Positions 1 through 7,645 of a DNA stretch of 10,188 nucleotides are shown piece after piece. This DNA comes from Flavobacteriaceae bacterium (lineage in GTDB: Bacteria > Bacteroidota > Bacteroidia > Flavobacteriales > Flavobacteriaceae). The position numbers and the translations under genes are program-made. The notes beneath the pieces were generated by a model, which saw only the letters and a list, made by a program, of their open reading frames with translations, was not told the origin of the DNA and made no database searches. Numbering within the stretch: the first letter of the stretch is position 1; every line of letters starts with the position of its first letter. The stretch covers positions 1 to 10,188 of the forward strand of contig JAAZVG010000045.1 of NCBI GenBank assembly GCA_018623655.1, written 5' to 3'.

Positions 1-2962
1 AATCGTGGATGCAAATGCCAAAACAGTTTTGCTGCACAAAGAAGATCTAGAATCAGCGGACTATGCAATTATCCACAACACCCTTCAAAAAGATCCAACA
101 AACTCTGAAAAAGAAGCGGTTGAGCACGTATATCGTCAATTGAGAAATGCTGAGCCACCCGATGAGGAGACTGCTCGTGGTATTATCGATAAACTATTCT
201 TCTCAGATCAGCGTTATAACCTTGGGGAAGTTGGTCGTTATAGAATGAATAAAAAGTTAGGCCTTGATATCGAGATGGATAAGCAAGTTCTAACTAAAGA
301 AGATATTATTACCATCATCAAATATCTGATCGAGCTAATAAATTCAAAAGCCGAGATTGATGATATTGATCACTTATCTAACCGCCGTGTTAGAACGGTT
401 GGAGAGCAATTATCACAGCAGTTTGGTGTAGGTCTAGCTCGTATGGCCAGAACGATACGAGAGCGAATGAATGTTAGAGATAATGAGGTATTTACACCTA
501 TCGATCTTATTAACGCTAAGACCCTTTCTTCTGTAATTAACTCGTTTTTTGGAACGAATCAACTTTCTCAGTTTATGGATCAAACAAATCCGCTTGCTGA
601 GATTACTCACAAACGCAGGTTATCTGCTTTAGGACCAGGAGGTCTATCGCGTGAACGTGCTGGATTTGAGGTTCGTGACGTACACTATACACATTATGGT
701 AGATTGTGTCCGATCGAGACTCCTGAAGGACCTAATATTGGACTTATTTCGTCAATGTCTGTATTCTCGAAGGTGAATACCATGGGATTCCTAGAAACCC
801 CTTACCGTAAAGTTAAAAAAGGTAAAGTTGACCTTTCGGGATTCACTTATTTAAGTGCAGAAGAAGAGGAAGAACGTCTCATCGCACAGGCAAACATCCC
901 AATGAAAGCGGATGGTACTATAGAATCTGAGAAAGTTATTGCGCGTATGGAAGGTGACTTCCCCGTGGTTTCTCCAGATGAAATTCATTATACCGATGTT
1001 GCACCGAATCAGATTGCCTCTATTTCAGCATCCCTTATTCCATTCTTAGAGCATGATGATGCTAACCGTGCACTGATGGGATCAAACATGATGCGTCAGG
1101 CAGTACCTTTATTGCGTCCTGAGGCTCCAATTGTTGGAACGGGCTTAGAACGTCAGGTTGCTAAAGATTCTAGAGTTCTCATTAATGCAGAAGGAGAGGG
1201 TGTCGTTGAATACGTAGATGCTGAACGTATTGTTATTAAATACACGAAATCAGACCAAGAGCGTCTAGTTTCTTTTGATGAAGATGAGAAGGAATATAAT
1301 CTGATCAAATTCAGAAAAACAAACCAAGGTTCAAGTATAAACCTTAAACCAATCGTATCTCGTGGAGATCGCGTCTCAAAGGGACAAGTGCTTTGCGAGG
1401 GTTATGCAACTGAAAAGGGAGAACTCGCCTTAGGTAGAAATATGAAGGTGGCTTTCATGCCTTGGAAAGGATATAATTTCGAGGATGCGATTGTAATTTC
1501 TGAGCGTGTAGTGCGTGAAGATATTTTTACCTCAATCCATGTAGATGAATACGCACTTGAGGTTAGAGATACAAAACTTGGAGCTGAAGAACTTACCAAC
1601 GACATTCCGAATGTTTCTGAAGAGGCCACTAAAGATCTTGATGAAAACGGAATGATCCGTATTGGAGCAGAGGTTAAACCTGGTGATATTCTGATCGGGA
1701 AAATTACTCCAAAAGGAGAGTCTGACCCAACTCCAGAAGAAAAACTTCTTCGTGCAATCTTTGGCGATAAGGCTGGAGATGTAAAAGATGCTTCATTAAA
1801 AGCTTCGCCATCGCTTAGAGGTGTAGTAATTGATAAGAAGTTGTTTGCGAGAAGTGTTAAGGATAAGCGTAAGCGTTCAGAAGAAAAAGACGCGATTCAA
1901 GCATTAGAACTTGAGTACGAAGCTAAATTCCAAGAGTTGAAAGATCGTTTGGTAGAGAAATTATTCACTATTGTTAACGGTAAGACTTCTCAAGGAGTAA
2001 TTAATGATCTAGGTGAGGAGGTACTTCCGAAAGGTAAGAAGTACACACTTAAGATGCTTCACGCGGTAGAAGACTTTGCACACCTTGTAGGTGGAAGTTG
2101 GACAGTTGATGAGCCTGTAAATGCTTTAGTTGCAGATTTATTACACAATTACAAGATTAAACTAAACGATCTTCAAGGAAACCTGAGAAGAGATAAGTTT
2201 ACCATATCGGTTGGTGATGAGTTACCAGCAGGTATCATGAAGCTCGCAAAGGTATATATCGCTAAAAAGCGTAAGCTTAAAGTTGGTGATAAGATGGCGG
2301 GTCGTCACGGTAATAAAGGGATCGTAGCGCGTATTGTTCGCGATGAGGATATGCCTTTCTTAGAAGACGGAACACCAGTAGATATTGTTCTTAACCCACT
2401 AGGGGTACCTTCACGTATGAACATTGGTCAGATTTACGAGACTGTTCTTGGTTGGGCAGGTCAGAAACTTGGTCAGAAATACGCTACACCAATCTTTGAT
2501 GGAGCGAATATTGATCAAATCAGTAATCTAACAGATGAAGCAGGCATCCCGAGATATGGACACACTTATCTATACGATGGCGGAACTGGAGAGCGTTTTG
2601 ATCAACCAGCAACCGTTGGTGTGATTTACATGCTTAAACTAGGCCACATGGTTGATGATAAGATGCATGCACGTTCAATCGGACCTTACTCTCTGATTAC
2701 CCAGCAACCACTTGGTGGTAAAGCACAGTTTGGAGGTCAGCGTTTCGGTGAAATGGAAGTGTGGGCACTTGAAGCTTATGGAGCTTCTTCTACGCTAAGA
2801 GAAATCTTAACCGTTAAATCGGATGACGTAGTAGGTCGTGCTAAGACCTATGAAGCGATTGTGAAAGGGGAGACTATGCCAGAGCCTGGTTTACCTGAAT
2901 CATTCAATGTTCTTATGCACGAATTAAAAGGATTAGGACTCGATATTCGTCTCGAAGAATAA
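1..2962 (+). CDS. rpoB: RNA polymerase subunit beta, 3' part (N-terminus outside window)
   Basis: This is the beta subunit of the core RNA polymerase, which with beta' forms the active-site cleft. The frame is open through the left edge (the codon at 2-4 is ATC), so the gene starts upstream. About 985 residues are present; relative to E. coli landmarks roughly the first 280-300 are missing. Counting from the codon at position 5, the rifampicin-pocket cluster runs from about residue 181 to 215, with D192, H202 and S207 matching E. coli D516, H526 and S531. A universal CPIETPEGPNIGL stretch follows. GYNFEDAIV carries E493/D494 (E. coli E813/D814), and GDKMAGRHGNKG at 761-772 carries K763 and K771 (E. 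coli K1065/K1073), which contact nucleic acid and substrate near the active site. The Lys/Glu-rich segment at about 620-740 corresponds to the second lineage-specific insertion region. The reading frame is intact. rpoC follows after 35 bp, so cotranscription is expected. Confidence 0.98.
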   Translation, partial: IVDANAKTVLLHKEDLESADYAIIHNTLQKDPTNSEKEAVEHVYRQLRNAEPPDEETARGIIDKLFFSDQRYNLGEVGRYRMNKKLGLDIEMDKQVLTKEDIITIIKYLIELINSKAEIDDIDHLSNRRVRTVGEQLSQQFGVGLARMARTIRERMNVRDNEVFTPIDLINAKTLSSVINSFFGTNQLSQFMDQTNPLAEITHKRRLSALGPGGLSRERAGFEVRDVHYTHYGRLCPIETPEGPNIGLISSMSVFSKVNTMGFLETPYRKVKKGKVDLSGFTYLSAEEEEERLIAQANIPMKADGTIESEKVIARMEGDFPVVSPDEIHYTDVAPNQIASISASLIPFLEHDDANRALMGSNMMRQAVPLLRPEAPIVGTGLERQVAKDSRVLINAEGEGVVEYVDAERIVIKYTKSDQERLVSFDEDEKEYNLIKFRKTNQGSSINLKPIVSRGDRVSKGQVLCEGYATEKGELALGRNMKVAFMPWKGYNFEDAIVISERVVREDIFTSIHVDEYALEVRDTKLGAEELTNDIPNVSEEATKDLDENGMIRIGAEVKPGDILIGKITPKGESDPTPEEKLLRAIFGDKAGDVKDASLKASPSLRGVVIDKKLFARSVKDKRKRSEEKDAIQALELEYEAKFQELKDRLVEKLFTIVNGKTSQGVINDLGEEVLPKGKKYTLKMLHAVEDFAHLVGGSWTVDEPVNALVADLLHNYKIKLNDLQGNLRRDKFTISVGDELPAGIMKLAKVYIAKKRKLKVGDKMAGRHGNKGIVARIVRDEDMPFLEDGTPVDIVLNPLGVPSRMNIGQIYETVLGWAGQKLGQKYATPIFDGANIDQISNLTDEAGIPRYGHTYLYDGGTGERFDQPATVGVIYMLKLGHMVDDKMHARSIGPYSLITQQPLGGKAQFGGQRFGEMEVWALEAYGASSTLREILTVKSDDVVGRAKTYEAIVKGETMPEPGLPESFNVLMHELKGLGLDIRLEE

Positions 2963-2997
2963 TTCTAAACATTAATTAAACAAAGCTTTACGTTATT

Positions 2998-5900
2998 ATG
3001 GCTAGAGTTAACGATACAACTGAGCAAAGATTTAATAAGATTTCGATTGGTCTCGCTTCACCAGAATCTATCCTAGGGGCATCTCGAGGAGAGGTGTTGA
3101 AGCCTGAAACGATTAATTACCGTACACACAAGCCTGAAAGAGATGGTCTTTTTTGCGAACGTATCTTCGGTCCTGTCAAAGATTATGAGTGTGCTTGTGG
3201 CAAGTATAAGCGCATCCGTTATCGCGGTATCGTTTGTGATCGATGTGGTGTTGAGGTTACTGAAAAGAAAGTTCGTCGCGATCGCGTTGGACATATTTCA
3301 CTTGTAGTTCCTGTTGCTCATATTTGGTATTTCCGTTCATTACCGAATAAGCTAGGTTATCTTCTTGGGCTTCCTTCGAAGAAACTTGACATGATCATCT
3401 ACTACGAGCGCTATGTAGTTATTCAACCAGGTATTGCCAAGGGGCCCGAAGGTGAAGATCTTCAGATGCTAGACTTCTTAACTGAAGAGGAGTACCTAAA
3501 CATTGTTGATGAGCTTCCACAAGAGAACCAATATCTAGAAGATTCAGATCCAAACAAATTCATCGCAAAGATGGGTGCCGAATGTTTGATCGAATTACTT
3601 CAACGTATTGATTTAGAGACGTTATCTTATGAATTACGCCATAAGGCAAACACCGAGACTTCTAAGCAACGTAAGACTGAGGCGTTAAAGCGTCTACAGG
3701 TTGTTGAGTCTTTCCGTGAGTCTCAGGCTAATCGTGAGAATAAGCCGGAATGGATGATCATGAAAGTGGTTCCTGTAATTCCACCAGAATTACGTCCGCT
3801 TGTACCACTAGATGGAGGTCGTTTTGCTACCTCAGATTTAAATGATTTATACAGACGAGTAATTATTCGTAACAACCGTCTTAAGAGACTCATCGAGATT
3901 AAAGCTCCTGAAGTAATCTTAAGAAATGAGAAGCGTATGCTTCAAGAGGCTGTTGATTCATTATTTGATAACACACGTAAAGCTTCTGCAGTTAAGACAG
4001 AATCAAACCGTCCGCTTAAATCACTTTCTGATTCATTGAAAGGTAAGCAAGGTCGTTTTCGTCAAAACTTATTAGGTAAGCGTGTAGATTATTCGGCTCG
4101 TTCGGTTATTGTTGTTGGTCCAGACTTAAAATTATTTGAGTGTGGTTTACCTAAAGATATGGCTGCCGAGCTATACAAGCCTTTCATCATTCGTAAACTG
4201 ATTGAGCGCGGTATTGTTAAGACCGTTAAATCAGCGAAGAAGATTATCGATAAAAAAGAACCTGTAGTTTGGGACATCTTAGAGAACGTGATCAAAGGTC
4301 ACCCAGTTCTCCTTAACCGTGCCCCTACACTTCACCGTTTAGGTATCCAGGCTTTTCAACCTAAATTAATCGAAGGTAAAGCGATTCGTCTTCACCCCCT
4401 AGCATGTACAGCATTCAACGCTGACTTTGATGGGGATCAGATGGCGGTTCACTTACCCTTGGGTCCAGAAGCTATTCTAGAGGCGCAATTATTAATGTTG
4501 GCTTCTCAGAACATCCTAAATCCCGCCAATGGTTCACCAATTACCGTACCTTCTCAAGACATGGTACTTGGTCTATATTATATGACTAAAGAAAGACGTT
4601 CTACTCCAGAGGTTCCTGTTCAAGGTGAAGGTTTAACCTTCTACTCATCTGAAGAGGTAGTTATCGCTTTCAATGAGAAAAGAGTAAACCTAAATGCCGC
4701 AATTAAGATTCGTGTTAAGGATTTCAATGAGGTAGGTGAGTTAGTACCTCAAATCATTGAAACGACTGTGGGACGTGTATTATTTAATAACGTAGTTCCT
4801 GAAGAAGCTGGTTTCATTAATCAAGTATTGAATAAGAAAGCACTTCGTGATATTATCGGACGTATCCTTGAAGTAACTGATGTTCCTAGAACCGCAGAAT
4901 TCCTAGATCGTATTAAGCAGATGGGTTATGAGTTCGCTTTCAAAGGTGGTCTTTCATTCAGCTTAGGAGATATTATTATTCCTGCTGAAAAAATCAAGAT
5001 GATTGAAGAGGCTAATGCCCAGGTTGATGGTATCATAGGTAACTATAACATGGGACTTATTACTAATAATGAGCGTTACAACCAGGTGATCGACGTTTGG
5101 ACATCAACAAATGCAATGCTTACCGAACTTGCTATGAAGCGTATTCGCGAAGATCAGCAAGGGTTTAACTCGGTATATATGATGCTTGATTCTGGTGCCC
5201 GTGGATCTAAAGAGCAGATTCGTCAGCTAACCGGTATGCGTGGTCTTATGGCTAAGCCTAAGAAGTCGACTGCTGGTGGTGGTGAGATCATTGAAAACCC
5301 AATTCTTTCAAACTTTAAAGAAGGACTTTCAATTCTTGAGTATTTTATCTCAACTCACGGTGCTCGTAAAGGTCTTGCGGATACCGCACTGAAAACTGCC
5401 GATGCTGGTTACTTAACTCGTCGACTCGTGGACGTTGCGCAAGACGTTATTATTACAACAGAAGATTGTGGTACACTAAGAGGTGTTGAGGTTGAAGCAT
5501 TAAAGAAAAATGAAGAAATCGTTGAAACTCTTGGTGAGCGTATCCTTGGACGCGTAGCTCTTAACGATATTGTTGATCCATTAACCGGAGACGTAATTGT
5601 TGAGGCAGGTGGATATATCGAGGCGGCTGAAGTAGAGAAAATTAATGCTACAGCTCTTGATCGTGTAGAAGTTAGATCGGCACTTACTTGTGAAGCTGAG
5701 AAAGGTATTTGTGAGAAGTGTTATGGTAGAAATCTTGCAACGAATAAACCGGTTCAGAAGGGTGAATCTGTTGGAGTAGTAGCTGCTCAATCGATTGGAG
5801 AGCCTGGAACCCAGCTTACACTGCGTACGTTCCACGTAGGGGGTATTGCAGGAAACGTCTCTGAAGAAAATCAACTAATCGCTAAGTTCGACGGTGTTGC

Positions 5901-7308
5901 CGAGATTGAAGACTTACGTATTGTTCAAGGTGAAAACGCTGAAGGAGAGAAAGCGAATATCATTATTTCTAGAACCGCTGAATTCAAACTTGTTGAACCT
6001 AAAACGGGTGCTGTACTAAGTACACATAACCTACCTTACGGTTCTCAAGTATTTGTTAAAAACGGCGCTAAGATTAAGAAAGGTGATGTACTATGTCAGT
6101 GGGATCCATATAATGGAGTAATTATTTCTGAATTTACAGGTACTGTCGCTTTCGAAAATATTGAGCAAGGGGTAACCTATCAAGTCGAAATCGATGAACA
6201 GACTGGTTTCCAGGAGAAAGTTATTTCTGAATCTAGAAATAAGAAATTAATCCCTACGCTTCTTATTAATGATAAGAAAGGAAACGTACTTAGATCATAC
6301 AACCTACCTGTTGGTTCTCACCTAATCGTAAATGAAGGTGATTCAATCAAGGAAGGTAAGATCCTAGTTAAGATTCCTCGTAAATCAGCTAAAGCTGGAG
6401 ATATTACGGGAGGTCTACCACGAGTAACCGAGTTATTCGAGGCAAGAAATCCTTCAAATCCAGCGGTTGTTTCTGAAATCGACGGTGTGGTGTCTTTCGG
6501 TAAAATCAAGCGTGGTAACCGTGAGATTATCGTAGAATCTAAACTTGGTGATGTACGTAAGTACCTTATTAAGTTGTCTAATCAGATTCTTGTTCAAGAG
6601 AATGACTTCGTTAAAGCGGGTATGCCTTTATCTGATGGTTCGATTACGCCAAATGACATTCTTTCCATTAAAGGTCCATCTGCAGTTCAGCAGTATCTGG
6701 TGAACGAGATTCAAGAAGTTTACCGACTGCAAGGGGTTAAGATTAATGATAAGCATTTTGAGGTAGTGGTTCGTCAGATGATGCGTAAAGTAGAAATTGT
6801 TGATGCTGGAGATACTTTATTCCTTGAAGGACAATTAGTACACAAGGATGAATTCATCAAAGAGAATGATGCTATTTTCGGAATGAAGGTAGTAGAGGAT
6901 GCTGGTGAGTCTGAGAATCTCAAGGCTGGTCAGCTCGTCTCGGTGCGTCAATTAAGAGATGAAAACTCCTTGTTGAAGCGTCAAGATAAAACGCTAGTTA
7001 GTGCTCGTGAAGCGATTGCAGCTACAGCAACTCCAATTCTTCAGGGTATCACGAGAGCTTCATTACAGACGAAGTCATTTATATCAGCCGCATCGTTCCA
7101 GGAAACTACTAAGGTTCTTAACGAAGCTGCAGTAAATGGCAAGGTAGATGGATTAGAAGGTCTGAAGGAGAACGTGATCGTTGGTCATAAGATTCCTGCA
7201 GGTACTGGTCTTAGAGATTACGATCAAATTATCGTAGGGTCTAAAGATGAGTATGAGGCTGGTCAATCTACTCCCACATTAGTAGACGAAGACGCTATCA
7301 ATATTTAA
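2998..7308 (+). CDS. rpoC: RNA polymerase subunit beta', complete
   Basis: This is the catalytic beta' subunit of RNA polymerase, 1436 residues, full length for Bacteroidota. The ATG is chosen because the family N-terminus (RFNKISIGLASPESIL) begins about ten residues later. The N-terminal zinc-binding domain has C65, C67, C80 and C83. NADFDGDQM places the Mg-binding aspartates at D476, D478 and D480 (E. coli D460, D462, D464). The second zinc site has C824, C898, C905 and C908, a constant +10 offset from E. coli C814, C888, C895 and C898. The trigger loop first arm GEPGTQLTLRTFH includes R943 and H946 (E. coli R933/H936), and the second arm resumes at ITGGLPRV (1136-1143). Between them is an insertion of about 180 residues, listed separately. 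The C-terminus includes VYRLQGVKINDKH and ends in an acidic tail. There is no Shine-Dalgarno-like tract in the 35-bp gap after rpoB, as is usual in this phylum. The gene is intact. Confidence 0.99.
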   Translation: MARVNDTTEQRFNKISIGLASPESILGASRGEVLKPETINYRTHKPERDGLFCERIFGPVKDYECACGKYKRIRYRGIVCDRCGVEVTEKKVRRDRVGHISLVVPVAHIWYFRSLPNKLGYLLGLPSKKLDMIIYYERYVVIQPGIAKGPEGEDLQMLDFLTEEEYLNIVDELPQENQYLEDSDPNKFIAKMGAECLIELLQRIDLETLSYELRHKANTETSKQRKTEALKRLQVVESFRESQANRENKPEWMIMKVVPVIPPELRPLVPLDGGRFATSDLNDLYRRVIIRNNRLKRLIEIKAPEVILRNEKRMLQEAVDSLFDNTRKASAVKTESNRPLKSLSDSLKGKQGRFRQNLLGKRVDYSARSVIVVGPDLKLFECGLPKDMAAELYKPFIIRKLIERGIVKTVKSAKKIIDKKEPVVWDILENVIKGHPVLLNRAPTLHRLGIQAFQPKLIEGKAIRLHPLACTAFNADFDGDQMAVHLPLGPEAILEAQLLMLASQNILNPANGSPITVPSQDMVLGLYYMTKERRSTPEVPVQGEGLTFYSSEEVVIAFNEKRVNLNAAIKIRVKDFNEVGELVPQIIETTVGRVLFNNVVPEEAGFINQVLNKKALRDIIGRILEVTDVPRTAEFLDRIKQMGYEFAFKGGLSFSLGDIIIPAEKIKMIEEANAQVDGIIGNYNMGLITNNERYNQVIDVWTSTNAMLTELAMKRIREDQQGFNSVYMMLDSGARGSKEQIRQLTGMRGLMAKPKKSTAGGGEIIENPILSNFKEGLSILEYFISTHGARKGLADTALKTADAGYLTRRLVDVAQDVIITTEDCGTLRGVEVEALKKNEEIVETLGERILGRVALNDIVDPLTGDVIVEAGGYIEAAEVEKINATALDRVEVRSALTCEAEKGICEKCYGRNLATNKPVQKGESVGVVAAQSIGEPGTQLTLRTFHVGGIAGNVSEENQLIAKFDGVAEIEDLRIVQGENAEGEKANIIISRTAEFKLVEPKTGAVLSTHNLPYGSQVFVKNGAKIKKGDVLCQWDPYNGVIISEFTGTVAFENIEQGVTYQVEIDEQTGFQEKVISESRNKKLIPTLLINDKKGNVLRSYNLPVGSHLIVNEGDSIKEGKILVKIPRKSAKAGDITGGLPRVTELFEARNPSNPAVVSEIDGVVSFGKIKRGNREIIVESKLGDVRKYLIKLSNQILVQENDFVKAGMPLSDGSITPNDILSIKGPSAVQQYLVNEIQEVYRLQGVKINDKHFEVVVRQMMRKVEIVDAGDTLFLEGQLVHKDEFIKENDAIFGMKVVEDAGESENLKAGQLVSVRQLRDENSLLKRQDKTLVSAREAIAATATPILQGITRASLQTKSFISAASFQETTKVLNEAAVNGKVDGLEGLKENVIVGHKIPAGTGLRDYDQIIVGSKDEYEAGQSTPTLVDEDAINI
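5860..6399 (+). other. Trigger-loop insertion (SI3-like, two barrel repeats) inside rpoC
   Basis: The two halves of the beta' trigger loop are separated by about 180 residues (approximately 955-1134). This is the same place as, and a similar size to, the SI3 insertion of E. coli beta'. Two related segments are visible 91 residues apart: NLPYGSQVFVKNGAKIKKGD starting at N1011 and NLPVGSHLIVNEGDSIKEGK starting at N1102. Both have the hydrophobic/Gly pattern of a sandwich-barrel hybrid motif (SBHM). The boundaries are judged by eye and the fold is inferred. Confidence 0.65.
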
Positions 7309-7312
7309 GCTT

Positions 7313-7615
7313 ATGTCAGAGAAGGACCAGAGCATAAACGTAGAAATCGATGAAAAAACCGCTGAGGGGATTTATTCTAACTTGGCGGTAATTAATCACT
7401 CTGCATCAGAGTTTGTCGTAGATTTTGTCAGTATTATGCCGGCCACTCCGAAGGCTAAAGTTAAAAGTCGTGTTATCCTAACTCCCGAACATGCTAAAAA
7501 GTTAGTTAAAGCGTTGCAAAACAACATAGCTAATTTTGAGGCAGCACATGGAGAAATAAAAGAATATCAACAGCCCACTATACCGATCAATTTTGGTAAA
7601 ATGGGAGAAGCATAA
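7313..7615 (+). CDS. DUF3467 family protein linked to rpoC
   Basis: This is a 100-residue soluble protein of unknown function. It resembles the DUF3467 family: GIYSNLAVINHSASEFVVDF at 19-38, a short proline-containing turn (MPATPKAK, 42-49), and RVILTPEHAKKLVKAL at 53-68, followed by an amphipathic, probably helical segment and a tail ending INFGKMGEA. There are no cysteines or tryptophans, no signal peptide and no membrane segment. The pattern suggests two or three beta strands followed by a helix. The start lies 4 nt after the rpoC stop, so the gene is almost certainly cotranscribed and may be translationally coupled to rpoC. In Bacteroidota a DUF3467 gene commonly sits after rpoC, which suggests, but does not prove, a role connected with RNA polymerase. 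Its TAA stop lies inside the left arm of the terminator hairpin. Confidence 0.85.
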   Translation: MSEKDQSINVEIDEKTAEGIYSNLAVINHSASEFVVDFVSIMPATPKAKVKSRVILTPEHAKKLVKALQNNIANFEAAHGEIKEYQQPTIPINFGKMGEA

Positions 7616-7645
7616 TAAGAGGCGCCAAAAGGCGCCTCTTATTAT
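7612..7645. terminator. Bidirectional intrinsic terminator hairpin between convergent genes
   Basis: A perfect inverted repeat has AATAAGAGGCGCC at 7614-7626, a 4-nt AAAA loop at 7627-7630, and GGCGCCTCTTATT at 7631-7643. Pairing extends one or two further A:T pairs outward, to 7612/7645. The strong core is GAGGCGCC/GGCGCCTC, followed on either strand by a T-rich run (TTATTATTT on the plus strand, TTATTATGCTT on the minus strand). It sits exactly between two converging genes, and each gene's stop codon lies in one arm (7613-7615 and 7642-7644). It probably ends both the rpoB-rpoC-DUF3467 transcript and the prfC transcript. The T-tracts are interrupted by A, so efficiency is uncertain. Confidence 0.85.

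Noticed and set aside
5..7. GTG as the rpoB start codon
   Set aside because: The frame is open to the left edge and the protein lacks the N-terminal part of beta, so the GTG is an internal valine codon in a gene cut by the window.
1402..1629. Minus-strand open frame of 75 codons inside rpoB
   Set aside because: It is antisense to conserved beta active-site coding sequence; its Ser/Thr-rich translation is a usual by-product of antisense frames.
2963..2997. Possible separate promoter or attenuator between rpoB and rpoC
   Set aside because: The 35-bp gap has only a short AAAGCTTT palindrome and no TAnnTTTG box or stable hairpin, so simple cotranscription is the better reading.
5581..5874. Minus-strand open frame of 97 codons inside rpoC
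   Set aside because: It is wholly antisense to the conserved zinc-site and trigger-loop coding region of rpoC, with a composition typical of a shadow frame.
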